Positions 35,504-43,229 of a stretch of DNA of 64,000 bases are shown here, one piece after another. The stretch comes from Neoroseomonas lacus (lineage in GTDB: Bacteria > Pseudomonadota > Alphaproteobacteria > Acetobacterales > Acetobacteraceae). The position numbers and the translations under genes were made by a program. The DNA lies in NCBI RefSeq assembly GCF_014644535.1, contig NZ_BMKW01000001.1, forward strand, positions 434,001 to 498,000, given 5' to 3'. The notes beneath the pieces are model-generated. The model saw only the letters and a list, made by a program, of their open reading frames with translations, was not told the DNA's origin and searched no databases. The first letter of the stretch is position 1; every line of letters begins with the position of its first letter.

Positions 35504-36280
35504 ATGGACAGCCCCCCCGAGGACCCCGACTGGGCCGCGCTGCTGGCCGCCCGCGATGGCGGGCCGGCGACCGGAGCGCTGGCGCCCCTGTTCGCGCCGC
35601 TGCTCGCACCCGCCCTCGCAGCCGATGGCTGCCGCGTGGTCGGGCGGCTGGCGCAGACGCTGGATGGACGAATCGCCACCGCCTCCGGCTCCAGCCAGTG
35701 GATCGGCGGGCCAGGCGACATCCTGCACACCCATCGCCTGCGCGCGCTGTGCCACGCGGTGGTGGTGGGTGCGGGCACGGTGCGCCATGACGACCCGCGG
35801 CTGACGACGCGCGAGGTGCGCGGCCCCGACCCGGTGCGCGTGGTGATCGACACCGACCGTCGGCTGTCGGCGAACTATGGCGTGTTCCGCCATGGCCCGC
35901 CGACGCTGTTGGTCTGCGCGGATGATGCCCCGGGTGGCGACCGCCACGGCACCGCCGATGTGCTGCGGATCCCGCGCACGCCGACCGGCGGTATCGCGCC
36001 GCCTGCGCTGCTGCGCGCCCTCGCCGCGCGGGGGCTGACGCGCATATTCGTCGAGGGTGGCGGGCTGACCGTCTCGCGCTTCCTCGCCGCCGGCTGCCTC
36101 GACCGGCTGCATGTAACGATCGCGCCGGTGCTGCTCGGTTCGGGCATCCCGGCCTTCACCCTGCCGGAGGTGCCGCGCATCGCTGACGGGCTGCGCTTCA
36201 CCTGGCAGGTGTATCCGATCCCGCCGGACATATTGCTCGACATCCCGGTGGATCGGGCACGGCCGGGAGGTCTCGCATGA
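35504..36280 (+). CDS. RibD C-terminal (dihydrofolate-reductase-like) reductase
   Basis: A 258-residue protein of the RibD_C/bacterial DHFR-like family: AQTLDGRIATASGSSQWIGG, HRLRALCHAVVVGAGTVRHDDPRLTTR, PVRVVIDT and LTRIFVEGGGLTVSRFL. The cytidine-deaminase half of riboflavin RibD is absent, so this is a stand-alone NAD(P)H reductase, probably of a pyrimidine or pterin. It overlaps the next gene by 4 bases and opens the cluster to the methyltransferase. It is not the only possible riboflavin enzyme of the cell, so a specialised role is likely. Confidence 0.85.
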   Translation: MDSPPEDPDWAALLAARDGGPATGALAPLFAPLLAPALAADGCRVVGRLAQTLDGRIATASGSSQWIGGPGDILHTHRLRALCHAVVVGAGTVRHDDPRLTTREVRGPDPVRVVIDTDRRLSANYGVFRHGPPTLLVCADDAPGGDRHGTADVLRIPRTPTGGIAPPALLRALAARGLTRIFVEGGGLTVSRFLAAGCLDRLHVTIAPVLLGSGIPAFTLPEVPRIADGLRFTWQVYPIPPDILLDIPVDRARPGGLA

Positions 36281-37254
36281 TGGCGCGCGCGCTCTGGACC
36301 GTCGCTGAGGGGCGCTGCGAGATCCGCGAGGAGACGCTGCCGTCGCGCGCGCCCGACCATGCGCTGATACGCACGCTAGTGAGCGGCATCTCGCGCGGCA
36401 CGGAGCGGCTGGTGCTGACGGGCCGCGTGCCGGAAAGCCAGTACGCGGCGATGCGCTGCCCCTTCCAGGCCGGCGATTTCCCCTTCCCGGTGAAGTACGG
36501 CTACAGCGCCGTCGGTGTCGTCGAGGACGGGCCGGCGGCGCTTCTCGGCCGCCGCGTCTTCTGCCTGCACCCGCATCAGGACCGCTTCCTCGCCCCGGCC
36601 GGCATGTGCATCCCGGTGCCGGACAACGTGCCCGACGCCCGCGCCGTGCTCGCCGCCAACATGGAAACCGCGGTGAACATCCTGTGGGATGCCCGGCCGC
36701 TGGCGGGCGAGCGCGCGCTGGTGATCGGCGCCGGGGTGGTCGGGCTGCTGGTCGCCGCCCTACTCGCGCGCATGCCGGGGATGGAGGTGGTGGTCTGCGA
36801 CCTCGACCCGCTTCGCCGTGCCATGGTGGAGGCGCTCGGCGCGACCTTCGCCTCGCCGGAGGACGCCCCCGCCGAGCGCGACCTGATCATCCATGCCAGC
36901 GCCGATCCGGCCGGGCTGCGCCGCGCGCTGGAACTCTGCGCCTTCGAGGCGCGCATCATCGAAGCATCATGGTACGGCACCCGGGAAGCCACGCTGCCGC
37001 TCGGCGAGGCCTTCCATGCCAAGCGGCTGCAGATCGTCTCGACCCAGGTCGGCGCGGTGGCGCCGGCGATGCGCGGGCGGCGCAGCCATGCCGAGCGCAT
37101 GGCGCTGGCGCTGTCCCTGCTGGCCGACCCGCGCTTCGACGCGCTGCTGGCACCGGCCACGCCCTTCGCCGGGCTGGCCGCGGCGATGCCGGGGCTGCTC
37201 AATCCGCCGCCTGGCGCGGCGACACCGCTTTGCCCGGTCGTCGCCTATGGCTGA
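36277..37254 (+). CDS. MDR-family dehydrogenase without canonical zinc ligands
   Basis: A 325-residue medium-chain dehydrogenase/reductase. The N-terminal catalytic domain has GISRGTERLV in place of the usual Cys-containing zinc motif and KYGYSAVGVVE. The nucleotide-binding domain has VIGAGVVGLLVAALL (about residues 149-163) and a following acidic strand (VVVCDLDP), suggesting NAD(H). The motif pattern resembles the BchC-like subgroup but is clearly different. Start ATG overlaps the RibD-like stop. It presumably oxidises or reduces a hydroxyl or carbonyl on the cluster product. Confidence 0.8.
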   Translation: MMARALWTVAEGRCEIREETLPSRAPDHALIRTLVSGISRGTERLVLTGRVPESQYAAMRCPFQAGDFPFPVKYGYSAVGVVEDGPAALLGRRVFCLHPHQDRFLAPAGMCIPVPDNVPDARAVLAANMETAVNILWDARPLAGERALVIGAGVVGLLVAALLARMPGMEVVVCDLDPLRRAMVEALGATFASPEDAPAERDLIIHASADPAGLRRALELCAFEARIIEASWYGTREATLPLGEAFHAKRLQIVSTQVGAVAPAMRGRRSHAERMALALSLLADPRFDALLAPATPFAGLAAAMPGLLNPPPGAATPLCPVVAYG

Positions 37255-37387
37255 CCTCACGCAAATCTGAGCGGATTCACTCATCCTTCCACTGCGGTCC
37301 AGCAAACTTCCGCGGTCGGCTGGCGTTGTTTGCGCGGAGCGATGCGCGATGCGTGGCCTGCCCGTCTCCGACCAGGAAGGACAGCCT

Positions 37388-37549
37388 ATGACCGACCCGA
37401 AATCCGCCATGTCACCCGACGTCGTCGACGAGACGACGGCAGTCCGCCAGGGCCAGACACTCGGCTCGATGCGGTGGGTGCTGCTGGTCTCGCTCATTGC
37501 CGTGGTGACATCCTTCATCGTCGCCTTCGCTGTCATGCCGATGCCATGA
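37388..37549 (+). CDS. Small single-pass membrane protein
   Basis: A 53-residue protein with a hydrophilic N-terminus and one C-terminal membrane helix (MRWVLLVSLIAVVTSFIVAFAV). ATG at 37388 follows AAGGA at good spacing. It interrupts the biosynthetic run, with 133 bases before and 46 after. A longer in-frame start at 37349 is possible but less likely. Role unknown. Confidence 0.55.
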   Translation: MTDPKSAMSPDVVDETTAVRQGQTLGSMRWVLLVSLIAVVTSFIVAFAVMPMP

Positions 37550-37595
37550 ATCGGCGCCGCGTGACGGGAGGCTGAGGCACCGCTAAACAGGCTGC

Positions 37596-38000
37596 ATGTT
37601 CAGCCTGACCGTCGTCGACCACGTCATGATCGCCCATTCCTTCCGCGGGGAGGAATTCGGGCCAGCCCAGCGCCTGCACGGCGCCACCATGGTGGTGGAG
37701 GCCGAGTTTCGCGCGCCGAAACTCGACCGCCTGAACCTGCTGGTGGACATCGCCGCTGCCAAGGTGGAGCTGCGACGCATCCTGGACGGGTTCGACTACC
37801 GCAACCTCGATGCCGAACCGCAATTCGCCGGGCAGAACACCACCACCGAGTATCTCTGCGCGCATATCCACAGGCTGCTCTCGGCGGCGCTCGCCGAAGG
37901 CCGGCTCGGGGATGGCGGGCGCGCGGTGACGGGGCTGAAGATCCTGCTGAAGGAAAGCCACATCGCCTGGGCGGCCTATGAAGGAGCACCGGCGGCGTGA
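37596..38000 (+). CDS. PTPS/QueD-like protein with divergent active site
   Basis: A 134-residue T-fold protein of the 6-pyruvoyltetrahydropterin synthase family, with IAHSFRGEEFG, AQRLHGATMVVEAEF, NTTTEYL and LKESHIAWAAYEG. Compared with E. coli QueD, the catalytic Cys before RLH is Ala, the third zinc His (HGH) is Ala (HGA), and the DH catalytic His is Tyr (FDYRNLD); the glutamate in KES is kept. A normal PTPS/QueD reaction is therefore doubtful, and another pterin or pyrimidine substrate is likely. Its stop overlaps the GTG of the glycosyltransferase. Confidence 0.82.
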   Translation: MFSLTVVDHVMIAHSFRGEEFGPAQRLHGATMVVEAEFRAPKLDRLNLLVDIAAAKVELRRILDGFDYRNLDAEPQFAGQNTTTEYLCAHIHRLLSAALAEGRLGDGGRAVTGLKILLKESHIAWAAYEGAPAA

Positions 38001-39043
38001 GCCTGCATCTATTGGTGCCGGGGCCGTTCGACGCCATCTCGGGCGGCTATATATATGACCGGCGCATGGTCGAGGGCCTGCGCGCCCTGGGCGAGAGCGT
38101 CGAGGTGGTGGAACTGCCCGGCAGCCACCCCGCCCCGGACGAGGCCTCGACCGAGGGAGCGCGGGCCGCGTTGCGTGCCCTGCCGGCCGATGCGCGGATC
38201 GTCATCGACGGGCTCGGCCTGCCGGCCTTCCTGCCGCTGACGCAGGAACTCGCCGAACGCCGCGCGGTCGCGCTGATCCATCACCCGACGGCGCTCGAAC
38301 ATGGCGCGTCCGAGGCGGCGCGCACCGTGCTCAAGGCCCGCGAACGCGCGCTGTTCGGCGCCATGGCGCGGATCGTCTGCACCTCCCCGCTCACGGCGCG
38401 GCGCCTGCCTGAGGAATTCGGCGCCAATCCCGACCGCATCGGCGTGGTCGAGCCCGGCACCGACGAAGCCACGCGTGCGGCGGGGTCGGGCGGGCCGGGC
38501 TGCGCCATCCTCTCGGTCGGCACGCTGGTGCCGCGCAAGGGGCATGACGTGCTGCTGCGCGCCCTGGCCCGGCTCACCGACCTCGAATGGAGCCTGACCA
38601 TCGTCGGCGACAGCCGGCGCGACATCGTCCATGCCGATGGGCTGAAGGCGTTGGCCGAGGAACTCGGTATCGCCAACCGTGTGACCTTCGCGGGTGAACT
38701 GACGGGCACGGCGCTGGAGGCGCTGTATCACCGCGCGGACCTCTTCGCCCTAGCCACGCGATGGGAAGGCTATGGCATGGTCGCCGCAGAAGCGATGGCG
38801 CGCGGCCTGCCGCTGGCCATCACCGCCGGCGGCGCGATCGCCGAGGTGGTGGTGCCGGGCTCGGCCATCGTCTCGCCGGTCGATGACGTGGTGTCGCTGT
38901 CCAAGGGCATGCGCCGGGCAATCTTCGACGCCGACCTGCGCGCCGAGATGGCCGAGGCGGCCTGGTCCGGCGGCCAGGCCCTGCCGCGCTGGCCCGACCG
39001 CGCCACGGCGTTCCGTGCCGAGATCGAGAAGGCCTACGCCTGA
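37997..39043 (+). CDS. Family 4-type glycosyltransferase
   Basis: A 348-residue GT-B glycosyltransferase. The C-terminal domain has VGTLVPRKGHDVLLRAL, LTIVGDSRRD and the donor-binding E257-x7-E265 in EGYGMVAAEAMARG. GTG at 37997 overlaps the PTPS-like stop (GTGA), and the end overlaps the methyltransferase start by one base, so the three genes are tightly coupled. It probably glycosylates the product or intermediate of this cluster. Confidence 0.9.
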   Translation: MSLHLLVPGPFDAISGGYIYDRRMVEGLRALGESVEVVELPGSHPAPDEASTEGARAALRALPADARIVIDGLGLPAFLPLTQELAERRAVALIHHPTALEHGASEAARTVLKARERALFGAMARIVCTSPLTARRLPEEFGANPDRIGVVEPGTDEATRAAGSGGPGCAILSVGTLVPRKGHDVLLRALARLTDLEWSLTIVGDSRRDIVHADGLKALAEELGIANRVTFAGELTGTALEALYHRADLFALATRWEGYGMVAAEAMARGLPLAITAGGAIAEVVVPGSAIVSPVDDVVSLSKGMRRAIFDADLRAEMAEAAWSGGQALPRWPDRATAFRAEIEKAYA

Positions 39044-39915
39044 TGTCGGAAGGCTTCGACGGCGATTGGCTCGACCTGCGCGAACCCTATGACGCCGCGG
39101 CGCGCGACATCGACCTCGCCTTCCGGCTCGCCGAGGCCTTGCCGGCGCGGCCGCGGCTGCTCGACCTCGGTTCGGGCACCGGCAGCCTGATCCGCTGGCT
39201 CGCCCATTTCATCGACCGCGCCCAGGCCTGGACGATGGTCGATGCCGACGCCGAGCTGATGTCGCGCGCCTTTGACACCATCGCCGAACGGGCCGAGGCG
39301 GTGGGCGTGGCGGCCACCTTCCCGGGGAAGAAGACGCTGCTGGTGCATGCGCCCGGCGGCGCTTGGCGGATCGAGGGGCTGCTCGCCGACCTCGCCGAGG
39401 CGCCGGAGATGCTGCCGCTCGACAAGGCCGACGCGGTGGTCAGCACGGCGTTGTGCGACCTGGTCTCGGCGGCCTGGGTGGAGCGCATGGCCGCCGCCTG
39501 CGCCGCGCGCCGCCTGCCCTTCTATGCCGCGCTGAACGTGACGGGGCGCGAGCGCTTCTGGCCGCCGCATCGCGCCGATGCGCTGGTGGCGCGTGGCTTC
39601 CGGCGCGACCAGCGGCGCGACAAGGGCTTCGGTGGCGTGGCGCTGGGCCCGGCCGCGCCTTCCGTGATGGCGGCGGCCTTCGCGGCACATGGCTATACCG
39701 TGCTGCGCGCGCCGTCCGATTGGATCATCGACCGCCGCGCGCGCTTCTTCACCCAGGAGATCGCGACCGGCCACGGCACGGCGGCGCTGGCCTGGGAACG
39801 GCGCGGCGCGGCCGCCATCGAGGACTGGATCGCCACGCGACGCGCCCAGGCAGCCGATGGGCTGCTCTCGGTGCGCATCGGCCATCAGGATCTGCTCGCC
39901 TTGCCCCCTGGCTGA
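39043..39915 (+). CDS. Class I SAM-dependent methyltransferase
   Basis: A 290-residue Rossmann-fold methyltransferase. The SAM-binding motif I is LLDLGSGTGSLIRWL (about 39-53), with TMVDADAEL as the acidic motif II. The substrate cannot be read from sequence. ATG at 39043 lies in TGATG overlap with the glycosyltransferase, which argues for methylation of the same metabolite. The cupin gene follows 13 bases later. Confidence 0.88.
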   Translation: MSEGFDGDWLDLREPYDAAARDIDLAFRLAEALPARPRLLDLGSGTGSLIRWLAHFIDRAQAWTMVDADAELMSRAFDTIAERAEAVGVAATFPGKKTLLVHAPGGAWRIEGLLADLAEAPEMLPLDKADAVVSTALCDLVSAAWVERMAAACAARRLPFYAALNVTGRERFWPPHRADALVARGFRRDQRRDKGFGGVALGPAAPSVMAAAFAAHGYTVLRAPSDWIIDRRARFFTQEIATGHGTAALAWERRGAAAIEDWIATRRAQAADGLLSVRIGHQDLLALPPG

Positions 39916-39928
39916 GAGGACGCCGTCC

Positions 39929-40411
39929 ATGAGCGACAAGCCCCCCATCGCCGTCACCGCCGCCGAAGTGCCGCCGCGCGCGCGGCCGTCGAACTATCCG
40001 GCCGATTTGGTCGACAAGATCGGCGGGCGGCAGAAAACGATCCTCGGCGACCTGTTCGGGCTGAAGAATTTCGGCGTGAACCTCACGCGCCTGCCGCCGG
40101 GTTCCGCCTCGGCGCTGCGCCATGCGCATGAGAAGCAGGACGAGTTCGTCTACATCGTCGAGGGCGCCTGCACCCTGGTCACCGATGCCGGCGAGACGCC
40201 CATGCAGGCCGGCATGTGCGCCGGCTTCCGCGCCGGCACCGGGGATGCGCACCACCTGGTCAATCGCGGCACGGCCGATTGCGTCTATCTCGAAATCGGC
40301 GACCGCACGCCCTTCGAGAAGGTCGACTACCCCGACGATGACCTGATGGTCCGGCCCGGACCGGACGGCAAGAGCGTCTATTTCCGCAAGGACGGCACGC
40401 CCGTTTTCTGA
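39929..40411 (+). CDS. Cupin domain protein
   Basis: A 160-residue single-domain cupin. The first motif is RHAHEKQDEFVYIVEG and the second GDAHHLVNRG, with three His and one Glu positions usable for metal. The C-terminal tail (VRPGPDGKSVYFRKDGTP) is typical of a conserved cupin subgroup. Linked by short gaps to the methyltransferase and the OtnK-like kinase, it could be a sugar-phosphate isomerase/epimerase or a product-processing enzyme. Confidence 0.85.
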   Translation: MSDKPPIAVTAAEVPPRARPSNYPADLVDKIGGRQKTILGDLFGLKNFGVNLTRLPPGSASALRHAHEKQDEFVYIVEGACTLVTDAGETPMQAGMCAGFRAGTGDAHHLVNRGTADCVYLEIGDRTPFEKVDYPDDDLMVRPGPDGKSVYFRKDGTPVF

Positions 40412-40423
40412 AGGAGGGCGACA

Positions 40424-41683
40424 ATGCCCCTGCTGCTCGGCTGCATTGCCGATGATTTCACCGGCGCGACCGACCTCGCCAATACGCTGGTCAAGGGCGG
40501 CATGTCGGCCGTGCAGGTGATCGGCGTGCCCGATGGGCCGTTGCCCGAGGCCGATGCCGTCATCATCGCGCTCAAGACGCGCACCGCGCCGGTCGCCGAT
40601 GCGGTGGCGCAGTCCCTAGCCGCCTGCGACGCGCTGACCAAGGCCGGCGCGAAGCAGTTGTTCTGGAAATACTGCTCGACCTTCGACAGCACGGACCAGG
40701 GCAATATCGGCCCGGTCGGCGATGCGCTGCTGAAGCGCCTCGGCTCGGGCTTCGCCATCGCTTGCCCGGCCTTCCCGACCAATGGGCGGACGATCTATCT
40801 CGGCCACCTGTTCGTCGGCGGCGCGCTGCTGAATGAGAGCGGGATGGAGAACCATCCCCTCACCCCGATGACCGACGCCAATCTGGTGCGCGTGCTGTCG
40901 CGCCAGGCCGAGGGCGGCGTCGGGCTCGTGCCCTTCAACACGGTGGAACAGGGTGCTGCGGCGATCCGCCAGGCGATGACGCGCCTGGTCGAGGCCGGCC
41001 GCCGCTGGGCTATCGTCGATGCCGTCACCGACGAGCATCTGATGGCAATTGGCGAGGCGGTGGCCCCGCATGCGCTGGTGACCGGCGGGTCGGGCGTGGC
41101 GATGGGGCTGCCGGAGAACTTCCGCCGCGCCGGGCTGCTGCCGGCGCGACCGGATGCCGATGCGCTGCCACCGATGCAGGGTTTCGCCGCCGTCGTCGCC
41201 GGGTCCTGCTCGCGCGCGACGCTCGGTCAGATCGGCCTTGCCCGCGACCATGTGCCGGTGCTGGAACTGGATGCGCTCGCCACCCCCGATGCGGCGGCGA
41301 TGGCTGCCCAGGCGCTGGCCTGGGTTGATGGCAAGCTGGAGGCATCCCGCCCCGTGGTGATCGCGGCCTCCGCGACGCCGGAGAAGGTGGCGGCCTTGCA
41401 GGCGAAGCTCGGCCGCGATGCCGCCGGCGCGCTGGTGGAGAGCGCGGTCGCAACCATCGCCGCCGGGCTGGTGGAACGCGGTGTCGGCCGGCTGGTGGTG
41501 GCGGGCGGCGAGACCTCGGGCGCGGTGGTGCAACGTCTCGGCGTGACCTCGCTGCGCATCGGGCCGGAGATCGACCCCGGCGTGCCCTGGACCTATGCCA
41601 ACCCGACCGGGCTGCATCTCGCGCTGAAGTCCGGCAATTTCGGCGCACGCGACTTCTTCCTCAAGGCGTTCAGCCATGGATGA
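40424..41683 (+). CDS. otnK: Four-carbon acid sugar kinase (OtnK/DUF1537)
   Basis: A 419-residue DUF1537 protein. The N-terminal substrate domain starts LLGCIADDFTGATDLANTLVKGG, and the C-terminal nucleotide-binding domain has LVVAGGETSGAVVQRLGV and GVPWT-type loop. The family phosphorylates 3-oxo-tetronates (or related four-carbon acids). The following OtnC-like gene overlaps by 8 bases, giving the known kinase-decarboxylase pair that ends in dihydroxyacetone phosphate. AAGGAGGG precedes ATG. Confidence 0.92.
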   Translation: MPLLLGCIADDFTGATDLANTLVKGGMSAVQVIGVPDGPLPEADAVIIALKTRTAPVADAVAQSLAACDALTKAGAKQLFWKYCSTFDSTDQGNIGPVGDALLKRLGSGFAIACPAFPTNGRTIYLGHLFVGGALLNESGMENHPLTPMTDANLVRVLSRQAEGGVGLVPFNTVEQGAAAIRQAMTRLVEAGRRWAIVDAVTDEHLMAIGEAVAPHALVTGGSGVAMGLPENFRRAGLLPARPDADALPPMQGFAAVVAGSCSRATLGQIGLARDHVPVLELDALATPDAAAMAAQALAWVDGKLEASRPVVIAASATPEKVAALQAKLGRDAAGALVESAVATIAAGLVERGVGRLVVAGGETSGAVVQRLGVTSLRIGPEIDPGVPWTYANPTGLHLALKSGNFGARDFFLKAFSHG

Positions 41684-42308
41684 GGCCGCACTCCGCGATC
41701 AACTGGCGATGCTCGGCGCCTCGCTGTTCCAGCGCGGCTATTCGGTCGGCACGGCGGGCAACATCTCCGTGCGCCTGGCCGACGGGTACCTGATGACGCC
41801 GACCAATTCCTGCCTCGGGCGGCTCGACCCGGCGCGGATCAGCAAGCTCGCGCCGGATTGGTCGCATATCGGCGGGGACAAGCCGTCGAAGGAAGTCTTC
41901 ATGCATCGCGCGGTGCTGACAGCGCGGCCGGATGCCGGCGCCGTGGTGCATCTGCACTCGACCTATGCGACCGCCATCGGATGCCTCGCCGAACCCGGCG
42001 AGACGGCGCCGATCCCGCCGCTGACACCGTATTTCGTCATGCGCGTCGGCCGCTCGTTGCCGGTGATCCGCTACTACCGGCCCGGTGACGGCGCGATGGA
42101 AGGCGACATCCACGAGGCGGCGAAGGGCGCGAAGGCGGTGCTGCTCGCCAACCACGGCCCGGTGGTCAGCGGCAGGACACTCGCCGATGCCGTCGCCGCT
42201 GCCGAGGAACTCGAGGAATCGGCCCGCCTCGCGCTGCTGCTGCGCGGCGTGGGCGCGCGCGGCCTGACGCCGGCGCAGGTGGACGACCTGCTGACCACCT
42301 TCGGCTGA
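41676..42308 (+). CDS. otnC: 3-oxo-tetronate 4-phosphate decarboxylase (OtnC, class II aldolase fold)
   Basis: A 210-residue class II aldolase/adducin protein. It has GNISVRL, SKEVFMHRAVL, zinc-type VVHLHSTYATAIG and LLANHGPVVSG. Paired with OtnK it would decarboxylate 3-oxo-tetronate 4-phosphate to dihydroxyacetone phosphate. The stop overlaps the DUF4406 start by one base. Confidence 0.92.
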   Translation: MDEAALRDQLAMLGASLFQRGYSVGTAGNISVRLADGYLMTPTNSCLGRLDPARISKLAPDWSHIGGDKPSKEVFMHRAVLTARPDAGAVVHLHSTYATAIGCLAEPGETAPIPPLTPYFVMRVGRSLPVIRYYRPGDGAMEGDIHEAAKGAKAVLLANHGPVVSGRTLADAVAAAEELEESARLALLLRGVGARGLTPAQVDDLLTTFG

Positions 42309-42646
42309 TGTGGATCATGGTCGCCGGGCCATACACCAGTGGCGATGCCGATGAGGCGACCCGCGCGGTACGCGTGGCCGAGATGAACCGCGCCGCGCTC
42401 GCGCTGTTCCGCCTCGGCCATGTGCCGGTCATCGGCGTGAACATGGCGCTGCCGGTCATCGAAGCGGCCGAGTGCGACGCCTTCGACGAGGTGATGATGC
42501 CGCTCTCCCTCGCGCTGGCCGAGCGCTGCGATGCGGTGCTGCGCATCGGCGGGCCGAGCGCCGGGGCGGATGCCGAGGTGGCGCGGTTCACCGCCGCCGG
42601 CAAGCTGGTGTGCCACACCATCGAGGAAGTTCCGGCATGCCCTTGA
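42308..42646 (+). CDS. DUF4406/nucleoside deoxyribosyltransferase-like protein
   Basis: A 112-residue protein with the N-terminal MWIMVAGPYTSGDADEATRAVR pattern of the nucleoside 2-deoxyribosyltransferase-like fold (DUF4406). The LRIGGPSAGADAEVARF stretch is the nucleotide-binding end. The substrate is unknown. It overlaps both neighbours (1 and 10 bases), so it is made with OtnC and MgsA. Confidence 0.8.
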   Translation: MWIMVAGPYTSGDADEATRAVRVAEMNRAALALFRLGHVPVIGVNMALPVIEAAECDAFDEVMMPLSLALAERCDAVLRIGGPSAGADAEVARFTAAGKLVCHTIEEVPACP

Positions 42647-43038
42647 CCCTCGCCCTGGTCGCGCATGACCGGATGAAGCCCGCGCTCGCCGCCTGGGCCA
42701 CGCGCCACGCGGCGGAACTCGCCCCGCATGCGCTGGTCTGCACGGCGACGACCGGCGGGACGATCCGTGAGCAATGCCCCGACCTGCCGATCCGCCTGGT
42801 GAAGTCCGGCCCGCTCGGCGGCGACCAGCAGATCGGCGGCATGATCGCCGAGGGAGAAATCCACGCGCTGATTTTCTTTCCCGACCCGCTCGCCCCCCAG
42901 GCGCACGACGTCGATGTGAAGGCGCTGCTGCGCATCGCGCTGGTCTATGACATCCCGGCGGCGTTCAGCCCGGCGACGGCGGATCTGCTCGTAGCCGGCG
43001 GGTTGCTGACGCCACCGAAGGCCGCCGGCGGCGATTGA
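42637..43038 (+). CDS. mgsA: Methylglyoxal synthase
   Basis: A 133-residue MgsA, which turns dihydroxyacetone phosphate into methylglyoxal plus phosphate. H10, the phosphate-binding TATTGGTI, catalytic D63 in PLGGDQQIGGMIAEG, and FFPDPLAPQAHDVDVKALLRIA are all conserved. Last gene of the run that includes the DHAP-forming OtnK/OtnC pair. ATG at 42637 overlaps the previous gene by 10 bases. Confidence 0.95.
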   Translation: MPLTLALVAHDRMKPALAAWATRHAAELAPHALVCTATTGGTIREQCPDLPIRLVKSGPLGGDQQIGGMIAEGEIHALIFFPDPLAPQAHDVDVKALLRIALVYDIPAAFSPATADLLVAGGLLTPPKAAGGD

Positions 43039-43040
43039 AC

Positions 43041-43229
43041 TCAGTGCCCGGCGCTGGGCGCCTCCTGCCCCGGCTCGATGACCGCGCATTCGACGAGACC
43101 ATTCGGAATTTCGTGGCAGCGGATGACCGGCTCCGGCGGTGGCGGCGGGGCAGCGGCACAGGCTGCGAGGCAGGCGAGCCCGGCCGCCAGCGCGTGCCAG
43201 CGCCATCGACGCGCCCTCTTCGCGGTCAT
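43041..43229 (-). CDS. Small putative lipoprotein
   Basis: A 62-residue protein with an N-terminal signal of lipoprotein type (LAAC, Cys24) and a short Pro-rich and charged mature part. It overlaps the MgtC-like gene by 4 bases and ends convergent with mgsA. No function can be assigned. Confidence 0.6.
   Translation of the reverse strand: MTAKRARRWRWHALAAGLACLAACAAAPPPPPEPVIRCHEIPNGLVECAVIEPGQEAPSAGH

Noticed and set aside
35504..36280. Annotation as full riboflavin RibD
   Set aside because: The deaminase domain is absent and no rib genes are adjacent.
36277..37254. Annotation as BchC (bacteriochlorophyll synthesis)
   Set aside because: Only the general GTE-type motif is shared and no photosynthesis genes are present.
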